Numbered from the stretch's first letter, positions 8,241-18,999 are shown. The stretch: DNA of 64,000 nucleotides from Bin80 sp965116685 (GCA_965116685.1 OZ220707.1:2728001-2792000); one strand, 5' to 3'. Notes: generated by a model from the sequence alone, not told the origin. Made by a program: numbers and translations.

Positions 8241-10379
8241 ATGAAAATGGTTTCGGATAGAGCGGCGGAAAAGTTGGGTTTCAGCACACTGGCTCGGTGG
8301 TTGAAAAAGTTGCTGGTGAGTTCCGTGGGGATAGAAGAGCTCAATGCACTGCATCCGGTATCAGATTCAGGGGTGCGGAAGGTTTCTCTGACACGCACGG
8401 ATGCATTGCAAGGTCATCTCTTGCGCGGAGATACACTTCCATTGCAGGATTTCATTGATGTGCGTCCATATCTTGAGCAGGCACGTCCAGATGGAGCCAT
8501 GCTCAATGCCGAATCCCTGGATGAGGTGCACAGAGTTTGTCGAGCAAGTCGGCAAATACGGACATTCTTCTCCAGAGAAGGCTATGCTATCCTGTCCAGA
8601 GTGGTTCGCCCGATTGGATTGCTGCAAGACCTAGAGCAACACATTGAGCGCACTGTTGACTCAAATGGGAGGGTAAAGGACACTGCGTCGACAGAACTGC
8701 GCCAAATTCGCAGGAGGTTGCGTCAGCGTCAGCAGGCGCTCAGGGAAAAATTGCGCGAGTTACTGAATCAGGCCATCCAGCAGGGGCATGCTGCGGAGAA
8801 TCAATTGACGATGCGTGCTGGCCGGATGGTCATCCCATTGCACGCAGAGGCGAAACGGAAAATGCGTGGATTTGTGCATGATAGCTCCGCGACAGGACAG
8901 ACCGTGTATCTCGAACCTGCAATCTGCCTTGACCTGGGTAATGAGGTCCGGATACTGGAAGCGCAGGAGCAGCGGGAAATTGAACGACTCCTGCGAGAGC
9001 TCACAAAACGCGTACGTGAGCATGCCAGCACGATTGAACGAAATCTGGTTATCCTGGGGAAGATTGATCTCTTGCATGCCAAGGCGCAACTGAGTATTAG
9101 GCTTGGAGGCGTGGTCCCAAAGTTATCGGAGGAACCGGTACTGGAAATTCGACAAGGGAAGAACCCAGCGCTACTGCTAACCGGCAAATCGAAAGAAATT
9201 ATTCCACTGACCCTGTCTCTTGGCAGAGAAATACGAACCCTGGTCATTACGGGCCCAAATGCAGGGGGCAAGACCGTCGCCATGAAAACGTGTGGCTTAA
9301 TGCTTGCCATGTTGGGGTGCGGGATCCCGATTCCTACGCACCCCGAGTCGGTATTTGGGTCCTTCACGCAAATCCTCGTAGAAATCGGCGATGAACAATC
9401 CATTGAACGGGACCTCTCCACGTTCAGTGCACGGATCGCTGGTCTGCAGCAAATGTGTGAGGTAGCGGCAGAGGGTGTGCTCATGTTAGTTGATGAGGTC
9501 GGAACAGGTACAGATCCAGCGGAGGGGGGCGCGCTTGCGCAAGCGGTATTGGAGCATTTTACCGCTTCAGGAGCACTGACGGTGGTGACGACACATCATG
9601 GTACATTAAAGGCGTATGCACATGAAGCGGCGGCGGTCGTCAATGGGTCAATGGATTTTGATGAAGACACCTTGCAACCGACATTCCTTTTTCGGCAGGG
9701 GCTTCCCGGCTCATCGTATGCTTTTCGGATTGCCAGTCGAATGAAGTTCAATCCAGTTGTTCTGGCACGGGCCCGTCAAATATTGGGCAAGCCGGGTGTC
9801 ACGCTGGAATCTCTCATTGCAAGTTATCGGGATCGTATCTCCAAACTGGAATCATCTCCGAAGATGCCCGAGCCCGAAACAACCCCCAAGAATAATTCTA
9901 CGCGTCCTTCATCCAGCCCTACGGTGCGCAGAGCACCCGGGAAAGCGGAACCATTGCCTGTAGTTCATCTGAAAGTAGGCCAACAGGCCGTCATCGATGC
10001 TGGGAATTCCCCATGTGAGATCCTATCCATTCAGGGGCGTAATGCGCTGGTTTCTGCCGGGAATATGCGTATGAAGGTTGCGCTGAAGCGGCTCACTCCC
10101 ATCAAGCAAACGAAACTGCGTCAGAAGGGCAAGGTGCGTGTATCGGTGCCCCGGACCCGAGTAGATCTTCGGGGTTTTCGTGTACGGGAGGCACTTTCGG
10201 AGGTTGAGAAGCTGCTGGATCAGGGTGCCGGCGCGAATTTGTCTTCGGTTGAAATCATTCACGGCACTGGCACGGGTGCACTGCGCAGTGCGATCCATAG
10301 TTACTTGAAAACTGCCGAGGTGAATAAGACATTTGAATGCCTGGATGCAAACCCTGGAGTCACGATCGTGAAGATATGA
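8241..10379 (+). CDS. mutS2: MutS2-family ATPase/endonuclease
   Basis: A MutS-family protein without the mismatch-recognition domain. In order: helical core and clamp (residues about 1-300 with a long charged coiled coil around 140-290), the ABC ATPase with Walker A GPNAGGKT (K344), Walker B LMLVDEVGTGTDP and a THH switch, then a low-complexity linker and a C-terminal Smr nuclease domain with VDLRG and HGTGTGALR. Known relatives act on stalled or collided ribosomes or suppress recombination. The frame is open from 8115, but residues 43 onward match the family N-terminus, so I use ATG 8241 (ATG 8247 is an alternative). It is divergent from the broken anchor-B gene. Length 712 residues, slightly short for the family. 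Confidence 0.9.
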   Translation: MKMVSDRAAEKLGFSTLARWLKKLLVSSVGIEELNALHPVSDSGVRKVSLTRTDALQGHLLRGDTLPLQDFIDVRPYLEQARPDGAMLNAESLDEVHRVCRASRQIRTFFSREGYAILSRVVRPIGLLQDLEQHIERTVDSNGRVKDTASTELRQIRRRLRQRQQALREKLRELLNQAIQQGHAAENQLTMRAGRMVIPLHAEAKRKMRGFVHDSSATGQTVYLEPAICLDLGNEVRILEAQEQREIERLLRELTKRVREHASTIERNLVILGKIDLLHAKAQLSIRLGGVVPKLSEEPVLEIRQGKNPALLLTGKSKEIIPLTLSLGREIRTLVITGPNAGGKTVAMKTCGLMLAMLGCGIPIPTHPESVFGSFTQILVEIGDEQSIERDLSTFSARIAGLQQMCEVAAEGVLMLVDEVGTGTDPAEGGALAQAVLEHFTASGALTVVTTHHGTLKAYAHEAAAVVNGSMDFDEDTLQPTFLFRQGLPGSSYAFRIASRMKFNPVVLARARQILGKPGVTLESLIASYRDRISKLESSPKMPEPETTPKNNSTRPSSSPTVRRAPGKAEPLPVVHLKVGQQAVIDAGNSPCEILSIQGRNALVSAGNMRMKVALKRLTPIKQTKLRQKGKVRVSVPRTRVDLRGFRVREALSEVEKLLDQGAGANLSSVEIIHGTGTGALRSAIHSYLKTAEVNKTFECLDANPGVTIVKI

Positions 10380-10699
10380 GACAGACTGACGCATCTACTG
10401 GCGTCTGCGCTTGCAGGTCCGGTCTCCTAAACTGGCTTTGGTGTGTCTTAATAGGAGGTCGCGGTGTATTGTACTCCCAAATGCTGGAACGGGGGATACA
10501 TACATCAGGTCTGTTTGAGAATTCCTGACTTCACCGGCAGTATTTCCGCAGAATGTCAAAAATTTGTTCAAAGATTGGTCCAAAAAATATGGCAGCAAAG
10601 CCTATATTTAATCTTGGGTTGACACTGGAAAAACATTAGGGTGGAAATCTCTATGCTCAGTCGGGTAAAACGCAATTCATAATCCTTACAATTTTCAAC
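10380..10699. other. Intergenic region before the TonB receptor
   Basis: 320 bp with no credible gene. A TTGACA hexamer lies at 10619-10624, about 75 bp before the receptor start, but no well-spaced -10 box is evident. The region probably holds the receptor promoter and 5' leader. Confidence 0.4.
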
Positions 10700-13402
10700 A
10701 TGAAAGCTATTTGTTCAATTCTTGTATCGCTTCTGATGGTGGGCTCCGTATACGCTCAGAATACCATCAGCGGGGTCGTTACCGACGCGGAGTCCGGTTT
10801 GCCCCTCCCGGGCGCAACGGTCTTTATTTCCGGTACCGTTACTGGTGCAGCGGCCGATGGCGATGGGGTCTACATCATCGGCGATATGTCCTCGGGTACT
10901 TACGTCATTGAAGTATCCTTTGTCGGATACGAAGCGGTATCACAGGCCATTACAATCCAGGATGCGGATGTCACGTTGGATTTTGCGCTGCAGGCGTCGA
11001 GTCAAGCGCTGGAAGCCCTGGAATTGTTTGCATCAAGGGCTTTGAACCGGCAAACTCCGGTCGCCTATTCGGACATCGAAAAACTCCAGGTTGAGCGTGA
11101 ACTTGGCTCTCGCGATGTGCCGTTGGTTTTGAATACGACCCCCTCCGTATATAGTACCGCCCAAGGGGGTGGAGCAGGGGATGCACGGGTGAACGTGCGT
11201 GGATTTAATCAGCGGAATGTTGCCGTCATGATCAATGGTGTGCCGGTAAATGACATGGAGAACGGCTGGGTATACTGGTCGAACTGGGATGGCGTTGGGG
11301 ATGCGACCACCTCAATTCAATTACAGCGGGGGTTGTCCGCAGTGAATCTGGCGACGCCCTCCATCGGCGGAACCTTGAACATCATTACGGATCCTGCTGC
11401 CAATACGCGGCGGATTCTGGCAAAACAGGAGTTTGGGAATGACGGATTCCTCAAATCCACCGTCTCCGCTTCAACAGGACTGATTGACAACCGCTTTGCC
11501 TTTACAGTGAGTGGCGTTCGGAAGTCCGGCAATGGCTACTATGACGGCACTTGGACGGATGCATGGGCTTATTATGCTGCCGCTGCGTGGAATATCAACG
11601 AGAAGCATCGGATTGATTTCTATGCGGTTGGAGCACCGCAACGGCATGGGCAGAACCTCTATCGGCAAAATATTGCTGCCTATGATCACGAGTATGCCCG
11701 TGAAGTTTTCGAGGCGGATGGACTGGATCAAGCAACGATTACAGAAATCTTGCAAACCTTCCCGGAAGGGGGACGGCGCTGGAACCAAAATGTATCCCCC
11801 GTTTCCACTTCGTACACCGATGAACAGCATAACGGTTTTGGTACCGTTCGGCGCAATTCACGGGATCGCATCAATGAGCGCGAGAACTTCTTCCATAAGC
11901 CTCAGGTGAATCTGAACTATTTCGCCCAGCTATCGGAGCGGTCACTCTGGTCCAATGTTCTGTATTATTCTGGCGGTAAAGGTGGGGGAACCGGAACCTA
12001 TGGACGGATGACATGGAATTATACAGGTCCGTCACGCGTGGTGGATTACGATGGCACCATTGCTGCAAACCAGGAGAATGGGGAATCCCAGGGAATCCTT
12101 CGGAACAGCCATAATGTACAGTGGACCATTGGAGCAATTTCCAAATTCAGACATGAGCTGACCGAAACAATCACGCTTGAAGCAGGCATTGATTGGCGTA
12201 CCGCTTCCATTGATCATTACCGAACGGTGCGTGACTTGCTGGGCGGGAGTGGGTATCAGCGTTTTGATAGCGATTTCTGGGGAGAGAGCGGCAAGTTGCT
12301 TCGGCCGGGTGATCGATTCAATTACAATAATACCAACACGGTGGACTGGTTAGGTGGGTTTGTGCAGGGTGCGTATAAGAGTGGAGGGATCTATGCCTAT
12401 GGAATGGCCGGATATTCCACCATTAAATACTCCCACGAGGATTATTTCCGGGATGCGGGAGACGGAACTACATTTACCATTGCCACGGATCGCATTGGTG
12501 GATATCAGATCAAGGGTGGAGCTTCCTATGCGTTCAACGACATGATTTCTGCATTTGTGAATGCAGGATTAGTCTCCAAGGTGCCGATCTTTGATGGAGC
12601 ACTGAATGATATCACAGGAGTTTTGAATCCAGATCCCCAGAATGAACAATTCCAAGCATTGGAGGCCGGAATTTCTTATGAGTCCATGGACCGCACGTTG
12701 AACACCACCCTTAGCGTGTACAACACTGTGTGGAACGACCGTACGATCACGCGCTCCGTATTGGAGGAGGACGGAGACGATGGTCTGATCAATATCCTTG
12801 GATTGAATGCACTGCACCGTGGGGTTGAAGCGGAGGTGGCGTATCAGCCGCTACGTTTTGTTCGTGCAGATGTGGCACTGTCCATCGGCAATTGGCAATA
12901 TACCGATGATGTGTCAGCGAGATATACGCCGGACCGTTCCGATCCGTCCACACAGGAGACGGTATCGCTGTATGTGAAGGATATTAAGGTGGGGGATGCG
13001 CCGCAGACTCAGATCGCTTATGCGGTCAGCATTTTCCCTGTGAAGGGGATGTACGCCAAAATTACCGGGCGCTCCTATTCGGACTACTACGCAGATTTTG
13101 ATCCCACAAGCCGCACAGATAGTGAGCAGTCGGGGCAATCTGTCTGGAAGATTCCAGGCTATAATGTATTCGATATTAATGTCGGCTATACGATTCCTCG
13201 CCGTCTAGGGCCGGGACAACTCCGCGTATTTGCCAACGTGTTCAATCTGTTTGATTCGTTCTACATCCAGGACGCAACCAACAACTCACGCTTCAATGCT
13301 TTCCGTGGTAATGGCACGGGAGCAAACCGGGCGGATGACGCAGAAGTTTTTCTGGGGCTGCCACGTTCCCTCAACTTCGGCCTGCAGGTTACCCTCCGGT
13401 AG
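10700..13402 (+). CDS. TonB-dependent receptor with carboxypeptidase-regulatory-like N-domain
   Basis: A 900-residue outer-membrane receptor. After a signal peptide (cleavage near VYAQN) comes a carboxypeptidase-D-regulatory-like beta-sandwich (about residues 21-105: ISGVVTDAESGLPLPGATV, then GDMSSGTYVIEVSFVGYE). A plug domain follows, with VNVRGFNQRNVAVMINGVPVNDMENG and GGTLNIIT, and then a long beta-barrel ending in an aromatic/charged strand (LNFGLQVTLR), as needed for BAM insertion. Such receptors import large ligands with energy from TonB/ExbBD. No SusD partner lies beside it, unlike the SusC gene at 22.9 kb, so the ligand may be a siderophore or peptide; that is a guess. Confidence 0.92.
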   Translation: MKAICSILVSLLMVGSVYAQNTISGVVTDAESGLPLPGATVFISGTVTGAAADGDGVYIIGDMSSGTYVIEVSFVGYEAVSQAITIQDADVTLDFALQASSQALEALELFASRALNRQTPVAYSDIEKLQVERELGSRDVPLVLNTTPSVYSTAQGGGAGDARVNVRGFNQRNVAVMINGVPVNDMENGWVYWSNWDGVGDATTSIQLQRGLSAVNLATPSIGGTLNIITDPAANTRRILAKQEFGNDGFLKSTVSASTGLIDNRFAFTVSGVRKSGNGYYDGTWTDAWAYYAAAAWNINEKHRIDFYAVGAPQRHGQNLYRQNIAAYDHEYAREVFEADGLDQATITEILQTFPEGGRRWNQNVSPVSTSYTDEQHNGFGTVRRNSRDRINERENFFHKPQVNLNYFAQLSERSLWSNVLYYSGGKGGGTGTYGRMTWNYTGPSRVVDYDGTIAANQENGESQGILRNSHNVQWTIGAISKFRHELTETITLEAGIDWRTASIDHYRTVRDLLGGSGYQRFDSDFWGESGKLLRPGDRFNYNNTNTVDWLGGFVQGAYKSGGIYAYGMAGYSTIKYSHEDYFRDAGDGTTFTIATDRIGGYQIKGGASYAFNDMISAFVNAGLVSKVPIFDGALNDITGVLNPDPQNEQFQALEAGISYESMDRTLNTTLSVYNTVWNDRTITRSVLEEDGDDGLINILGLNALHRGVEAEVAYQPLRFVRADVALSIGNWQYTDDVSARYTPDRSDPSTQETVSLYVKDIKVGDAPQTQIAYAVSIFPVKGMYAKITGRSYSDYYADFDPTSRTDSEQSGQSVWKIPGYNVFDINVGYTIPRRLGPGQLRVFANVFNLFDSFYIQDATNNSRFNAFRGNGTGANRADDAEVFLGLPRSLNFGLQVTLR

Positions 13403-13507
13403 CCTGACTTGATTAATGTGCCTTTGGTTGGCCGGTTGCGCAGTTTTCGCGAACAACAGCTTGAATGTTCCACTGCGCACCGGTCACTGGCGCGTGATCC
13501 TTGGGGG

Positions 13508-15592
13508 TTACGCGAGACCGCTTCGTTTCCGTAACACCCACTCCAAGCCCAGTAACAGGATAACGATCCCTAGAATCCATGGGATCCGTCGCAGATCAAA
13601 TTCCAGTTCCCGAGACTGTGTGATCGGAGAAAATAAACGGTCAGAGTTGAGCCGTTCCTGGAATGTACTTAAAGTCCTTTCGGTAAATAAGTCTCCTCCG
13701 GATCGGTAAGCGATCTGTCGGAGCAGTGCTTCATTGCTTCTTGTACTGCGGTACTCTAGATTTACGGAACCGACCGTAAAGACGCCGCGATCTGTTCCCA
13801 TGGATGTATTCATCCGTGTAGCTTCTGCCGTGTATGCGTAAGTGCCTTCAGGGAGTGCATCCACGCGCAGGGTAAATCGTCCGCTCCCTGTATTGGTCAT
13901 GGTATAGGGGTATTGAGCTCCGTCCGGTGCAGTTATCTCGACGGTGACGACCGCCTCAGAAACTGGATTCAGGCTCTCATCATACACCTGGCCGGAAAAA
14001 TCTATTGGTTCGCCCCCACCAAAGGCGGTCAGGGCGGGCTCAACACGCACCGTTCGATCATCTTCCGGTGTGGTAAGCCATTGCATCAGATTCTCAACCA
14101 CCTGTGGCCAGACTCGAGGCATATCTGCCGGGTCGTCCGCGAGGTTCAACCACCTCCATGTTCCGGATCCCAGGATTGCAGCTGTTCGATGTCCGGCTCG
14201 GCTTCGCACCATGAGCAGCGGTTCTTCCAGCGTAATCCCACGGAGGTTTATCTGCCCTAGAATCCGGCTATCCGAGGTCACGTTCCAATGCCCCGTGCTG
14301 ACCATCAAAGGAGGAAGCCGTTCCCACAATGCTTCAGGAAAATCCAGGATCGGGTCTCGGAATCCAGCCTGCGTGAGCTTCAGATTGGCTTCATCATAGA
14401 GTACATTTTCCGTCGTCGGCAAGGCAGGAAGCACGTTTGCAAGTTGATCCTGCAGGCGCTGCAGGTCGGTTTGACGGGTGAGCATAAAGAGCAGGGGAAT
14501 CCCGGATCGTGCGGCATTGGCGACTACGTTGAGTGAGACATCGTCCGCTTCACGGCCGGGGAAACCGACCAGTACAATCGCATCGTATTCATCCAGTGAG
14601 TTCGGTAAGTTGCCTTCGTAAAATCTGTCCGGCTGCATCTGGACAAAGCTATCAACTTGGCGGCTCTCATCACGCGTCAACAGGTTGCGCATGGCAACGA
14701 GGTCGGGATGGGGTGCAGCAGCAATGAGGCAGATCCTCTGGCTTCGCCTGAGAACACGGACTGTAAATATTTCCCGATTATTTGTCGAGGAAGCTTCATT
14801 TTCCAGCTCTGTAGTGGTCAGGGTATACTGAAACAGGCCTTCTTCCTGGGGAGTGAAGCTTAGCGAAGCAATGGATTCGCCTTCGGTAATCATCAAGGTC
14901 TCGGAGGCAACCAGAGAGTCCTGAGCATAGAGACGGGTGGTGACAGTTTTATCCGAGTAGCCTTGCAAGAGCAGCGACACATCAACAGGGACTTCTTGCC
15001 CAACGTAGGCCAATTCATTGGTCACCGTCCGAGCGATCATCAAATCTTGCTGTTGGAGCGTATCTCCGATCACCAGGGTGTGGATGGGAATCCCGTAGTC
15101 AGCAGCCACATATACAGGGTTGCGCCCCGTGTTATATTGACCATCCGAAATAAGCAGAACACCGCGCAGGTTTTCGTCACGCAGTGAAGTTTGAACCTCT
15201 TCCAGAGCGCTGGAGATATCTGTGCGTGGAGCGGTATCCATCGCCGCAGCGAGATCTTTGATTGGGCGCATCGTTCCGCCAAATCCAAAATAATGGGTTT
15301 GTCCCTGGATGGATGGCAGGATTTCTGTCCGTTGATGTTGTGCCATGCTCTGACTCTCATCAATTAGAACCGCCAGCACAGGCGGGACCTCCTGATTGAT
15401 ATTCCTGCGAATCATAGGTTCAAATAACAGGGCGAGCAGCAGCACGAGCGAAATTCCCCGGAGCATTGGCAGGAGCCATCGGTTGATTCCGTGTAGCCTT
15501 GGCTCGGTCTGGCGGTAAGAAAACCATGTCAGCGAGCCAGCCAGGATCAATAGCAGAATCAGGGGCCACGCACGCAGTCCAAATTCAATCAT
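13508..15592 (-). CDS. Membrane-anchored VWA-domain protein
   Basis: A 694-residue protein with two N-terminal membrane helices (about residues 8-25 and 42-58) and one near the C-terminus (about 672-687), leaving a large periplasmic or cytoplasmic middle. Right after the second helix is a von Willebrand A-like domain: strand VLAVLIDESQSM with the metal-site motif DESQS at 78-82, then VLLISDGQYNTG. Later parts contain Ig-like beta segments (QVYDESLNPVSEAVVTVEI). The architecture matches the BatA/aerotolerance-type and glutamine-amidotransferase-like membrane VWA proteins common in Bacteroidota; true function is unknown. It converges with the TonB receptor 105 bp away, with no clear terminator between. 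Confidence 0.75.
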   Translation of the reverse strand: MIEFGLRAWPLILLLILAGSLTWFSYRQTEPRLHGINRWLLPMLRGISLVLLLALLFEPMIRRNINQEVPPVLAVLIDESQSMAQHQRTEILPSIQGQTHYFGFGGTMRPIKDLAAAMDTAPRTDISSALEEVQTSLRDENLRGVLLISDGQYNTGRNPVYVAADYGIPIHTLVIGDTLQQQDLMIARTVTNELAYVGQEVPVDVSLLLQGYSDKTVTTRLYAQDSLVASETLMITEGESIASLSFTPQEEGLFQYTLTTTELENEASSTNNREIFTVRVLRRSQRICLIAAAPHPDLVAMRNLLTRDESRQVDSFVQMQPDRFYEGNLPNSLDEYDAIVLVGFPGREADDVSLNVVANAARSGIPLLFMLTRQTDLQRLQDQLANVLPALPTTENVLYDEANLKLTQAGFRDPILDFPEALWERLPPLMVSTGHWNVTSDSRILGQINLRGITLEEPLLMVRSRAGHRTAAILGSGTWRWLNLADDPADMPRVWPQVVENLMQWLTTPEDDRTVRVEPALTAFGGGEPIDFSGQVYDESLNPVSEAVVTVEITAPDGAQYPYTMTNTGSGRFTLRVDALPEGTYAYTAEATRMNTSMGTDRGVFTVGSVNLEYRSTRSNEALLRQIAYRSGGDLFTERTLSTFQERLNSDRLFSPITQSRELEFDLRRIPWILGIVILLLGLEWVLRKRSGLA

Positions 15593-15854
15593 CCGCTAAT
15601 GAACGTTGTTTGATCGCCTTGAATGTTGAATACACGAATCATCATGTTCTCTGGAAGGCACAAGAAGATGGAGGGTGCCTCCTCGTCTAACTTTGCAAAG
15701 CAGGTTTTAATTGAGCGATCTTTCTGATCATTTCAGGCAGTCATGAAGAATAAGTTGGCGCCATAGCATAGCAAAGAGGAGATGTGCCGCTTGCTATTCA
15801 CTGCTAGCTGCCAGAAAGGAGGTTTTTGATGTACGTCTCATTCTGGAAGAATGA

Positions 15855-17555
15855 TCAATATCCCAAGCGGGTTAGCATACCCGACTGCGTTCGGCCATCA
15901 AAATCCAGCGTATAGGCATAAACACCTGGAGGCAGGTGAGATCCATCAAATTGCAGAGGTGTCCCTCCCGCCCGGATCGGCCCTTCATACACGGTCCCCA
16001 CTTCTCGTCCGAGTATATCAATGATCATCAGTCGAGCATGGGAAACGGGCTGAGTTGCCTCAATCGTAAAATGAACCACATCCTGAAACGGGTTAGGATA
16101 AGGTGTATGTACGGTCAGATTGCTGGGAGCGGGGAAGTCTGCCTCTGAGCGATTGAGTATGATCGCATGCATGATTGCAGCATCAGCATCTACGATTCCC
16201 CAACCAAAGTTATTATCCGGTGAGTCGGCTCGGCTGGCGGTTGAGGTTAAGGCATGCCAGATCTCTCTAGGTCCAAGGTTTGGATTGACTTGGAGAATCT
16301 GGGTCACGATTCCTGCAACCATTGGAGCAGAAAAGGATGTGCCCTGTGAAAAGTCATACCCTCTTGCTCCTGCAGCCAAAAATACCAGAATTCCCTGGGC
16401 GGATACATCGGGTTTTGTCCGGTTATCAGCGGTTGGTCCGCGGCTGCTGAAAGAAACTATCAGACCGTCTGGCCACACCGCTCCCACTGCAATCACGGAG
16501 TCCCCATCCGCAGGAGTGCCGATTGTTTGTCGGCCCATCCGGCCTGAATTTCCGGCACTGGTGACGGGAATAATCCCGCGACTTGCTGCCCAATCCATCA
16601 CGATGGTCGTAAGCCCGGTGTCACCGTCAAGATCATCCTTCGTGTAGTTTTGTTGCCCAAGGTCAAATCCAAAGTATCCCAATGAAGAGGTGATCACATC
16701 GACTCCCTCGGCCTCCATCCATTCCACCGCCGCGACAAAGTTGTCTTCTTCAATGTTCCGTTCATAAGAATCACATTCTGTTGCAGCTGCATAAATGGTC
16801 GCACCGTAACCAGGACCAATGATCTCTCCTTCGTCATATCCCACCGCAATAGATGCAACGGCCATTCCGTGGTCATTCGTCCCGGGACAAGGTTGTAATG
16901 GATCGCGTTGGGTGAAGTCACGGAATGATCTGAGCCGGTTATCCGTACGAATATGTGTCAATGAAGGATGACTGAAAGGCTCAGTACTACCTGTGCTAAA
17001 GTGGGTATCAATCAATCCCAGAGTAACCCCACTTCCATTAATCCCGCGCTCAATCGCTGGAATTGCATTCACTACATCTAGTTGGGTGCAAGAGTTTCCA
17101 AAATAGCCTGATGGACAGTTTGATGAAACTCTTTCGGGAATGAGCGGGGATACTGTTATGGGCGGCACTGCGGCAGTGGAGAGGTGTGCGACGGCGCGTG
17201 TGCTTCGCACATAGGGAAGAGCTGTGATTTGTTCAACCTCCTCTTCGCTTAGCCGTGCAGTGACCGCATTCAGCCAGCGACTACGCTGCTCAAGTAAGAG
17301 GCCCCTTTCTTGAAGGTCTTCCTCGTATGCATGGGAGATTGGAGCATCCTGTAACGCAAACATAGCTGCAAATCTTGACTCTCCACGCTGGGCACGGCGA
17401 GTGGTCGCTTTGTCAGACAAATACCCCTCTTCAACCTGTGTATTCTTGCCGAAAACATCCTGCTTATCCGTTAAAAAAATCCAGTATTTGACTTTTTCCT
17501 GAGCGGTTGCAAGATGATGGATGGCAAACAGGAGCACGAAGAAGACAATTTTACT
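15855..17555 (-). CDS. Secreted S8 (subtilisin-like) peptidase with T9SS sorting domain
   Basis: A 566-residue secreted protease. It has a signal peptide (SKIVFFVLLFAIHHLATAQ), a propeptide-like region, then the S8 catalytic domain with the triad visible in order: Asp in LGLIDTHF (D183), His in NDHGMAVASI (H229) and Ser in GTSFSAPMVAG (S407). The last 80 residues form a T9SS C-terminal target domain (YPNPF, DILGREV, GVYAYTL), so it is probably exported by type IX secretion. The frame is open into the neighbouring IS end, but the only credible start is TTG at 17555; no ATG exists in frame. An IS separates it from cdd, its natural upstream neighbour. Confidence 0.85.
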   Translation of the reverse strand, partial: SKIVFFVLLFAIHHLATAQEKVKYWIFLTDKQDVFGKNTQVEEGYLSDKATTRRAQRGESRFAAMFALQDAPISHAYEEDLQERGLLLEQRSRWLNAVTARLSEEEVEQITALPYVRSTRAVAHLSTAAVPPITVSPLIPERVSSNCPSGYFGNSCTQLDVVNAIPAIERGINGSGVTLGLIDTHFSTGSTEPFSHPSLTHIRTDNRLRSFRDFTQRDPLQPCPGTNDHGMAVASIAVGYDEGEIIGPGYGATIYAAATECDSYERNIEEDNFVAAVEWMEAEGVDVITSSLGYFGFDLGQQNYTKDDLDGDTGLTTIVMDWAASRGIIPVTSAGNSGRMGRQTIGTPADGDSVIAVGAVWPDGLIVSFSSRGPTADNRTKPDVSAQGILVFLAAGARGYDFSQGTSFSAPMVAGIVTQILQVNPNLGPREIWHALTSTASRADSPDNNFGWGIVDADAAIMHAIILNRSEADFPAPSNLTVHTPYPNPFQDVVHFTIEATQPVSHARLMIIDILGREVGTVYEGPIRAGGTPLQFDGSHLPPGVYAYTLDFDGRTQSGMLTRLGY

Positions 17556-17593
17556 CAAGATGTTGGGGATAAAAGAAAAATTAAATGAAGAAC

Positions 17594-17611
17594 GAGCCTC
17601 TTGCAAAACCT
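17594..17611 (+). repeat. Left terminal inverted repeat of the IS
   Basis: Reads GAGCCTCTTGCAAAACCT and is preceded by the target duplication GAAC. It is a perfect complement of 19213-19230. Confidence 0.9.
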
Positions 17612-17856
17612 AACTCCATGAATTTTTATTGGGCATAAGCATCTGTTACAGGCTACAATTTGGCATTCTTTTTGTTCCCAAGTGAGCATAAGATGGCAAA
17701 ATAGGCGTTTGGGGGGGTAAGTCACCACCGATTTGCCCCCCATGACGTCTTCATCTGGCGAATTTTGGCCACGGTCCGTGCAGATTTCCCACACCAATCC
17801 TACGGTCTGATCTCTCAGACCCCCATCTTCTGTTCACGAACCCCGAGTGATCCCGT

Positions 17857-18999
17857 TTATTGGATCATTCGGAGCATTTGGTCCACCGTGAGCACTAAAA
17901 CTCCGAACATCAGGTGACACATCACCTTCTCGTGCCCACGCACCCGAAGATTTCGTCCTCCAAACTCGTCCTTGAGTCGACCAAAGGCCCGCTCCACCGT
18001 GGAACGTTCCCGGTAGCGGACGCGCTCAGCAGGAACGAACCCGGCGTTGCGGCGCGCCTTTTGCTCCCGTTCATGCGCCGCCTTTTGCTTGCGCGGATTC
18101 GGATCAATGATCGGCACACGCCCCGAGTTTTCACTCTGTGCGTACACCTCTTTCGCGTCATACGCACTGTCCATGAGATCATAACAATGTGTCACCCGCT
18201 GTTCCGTTATTCTTGCTAATGGAATCGCCACTTGGCTATCGTGCACAGACGCAGAAGTCACCACACAGCTAATCGGAATCCCACCGTCCGCCGTATCCAT
18301 GTGCAGCTTAAATCCCGTCCATTTATGCGTATGTCCCTTCGCATTGCGTTTGCATCCCACCGTACAGTCTTTCGGGAGGTCCTCCAACATCTCATCCATC
18401 TCCATGGTAAGCTGTTTTTCCATGCGGCGGCGCTCCTGCTTTGGACGTTCTTCCCCCTTCTTCGGACGCCCACGCTTGCGTTTCTTCGGAGCCGATTCCG
18501 CCTCTTTTTTCTTCGGAACGGGCTTCTGCCTGGCCTCAATCGCCGTCGAATCCCGCGAAATATGCCCAACCAGCTCCCCCTCGTATCCTTTTTTGATCAA
18601 CGCCATATGAATCCGGTTCGGTAACTGCATCTGGGAAAACTCCTTGAATGCACGCGAGAACGTGGATTCACTTGGCACATCCTGATCACTGGACCAACCA
18701 CAAATGGACCGAAGCACCTTGTCCATTAGAAGCCGTTCTCGTAACCCAGACGTCGTTGGGATATTCAACACCATCTTCGCGATAAACGTCCGAGCAAGGG
18801 TCACACGATGGGCCGGCGGGCGTCCTCCATACCGGCCCCTCACTCTACCGCGTAGATGGTCCTCTACACACACCATCTCCAGCACCAGCACCAGAGTCTG
18901 GTACCGCTTGGGTAACGAACCCATTTGCGTTTCCAACCAGGGGAACAGTTCCTGTTGGCAGGTGATATAACACCTTCGTATCTTGTCGGTAAGGGACAT
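17857..18999 (-). CDS. DDE transposase, IS5/IS1182-like
   Basis: A 380-residue transposase. The N-terminal half is the helical DUF772-like domain (ARTFIAKMVLNIPTTSGLRERL...SESTFSRAFKEF). The DDE catalytic core follows: first Asp in HISRDSTAIEARQ, second in DLMDSAYDAKEV, Glu in RSTVERAFGRLKDEFG. Between the first and second Asp lies a lysine/arginine-rich insert (KKRKRGRPKKGEERPKQERRR), probably DNA-contacting. ATG 18999 is chosen over upstream in-frame codons because a GGAGG sits 7 bp before it. The frame is intact and the element has perfect ends, so it may be active. The exact IS family needs comparison with named elements. Confidence 0.88.
   Translation of the reverse strand: MSLTDKIRRCYITCQQELFPWLETQMGSLPKRYQTLVLVLEMVCVEDHLRGRVRGRYGGRPPAHRVTLARTFIAKMVLNIPTTSGLRERLLMDKVLRSICGWSSDQDVPSESTFSRAFKEFSQMQLPNRIHMALIKKGYEGELVGHISRDSTAIEARQKPVPKKKEAESAPKKRKRGRPKKGEERPKQERRRMEKQLTMEMDEMLEDLPKDCTVGCKRNAKGHTHKWTGFKLHMDTADGGIPISCVVTSASVHDSQVAIPLARITEQRVTHCYDLMDSAYDAKEVYAQSENSGRVPIIDPNPRKQKAAHEREQKARRNAGFVPAERVRYRERSTVERAFGRLKDEFGGRNLRVRGHEKVMCHLMFGVLVLTVDQMLRMIQ

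Noticed and set aside
18232..18624. 130-codon plus-strand frame inside the IS transposase.
   Set aside because: It is an antisense shadow of the basic region of the transposase.
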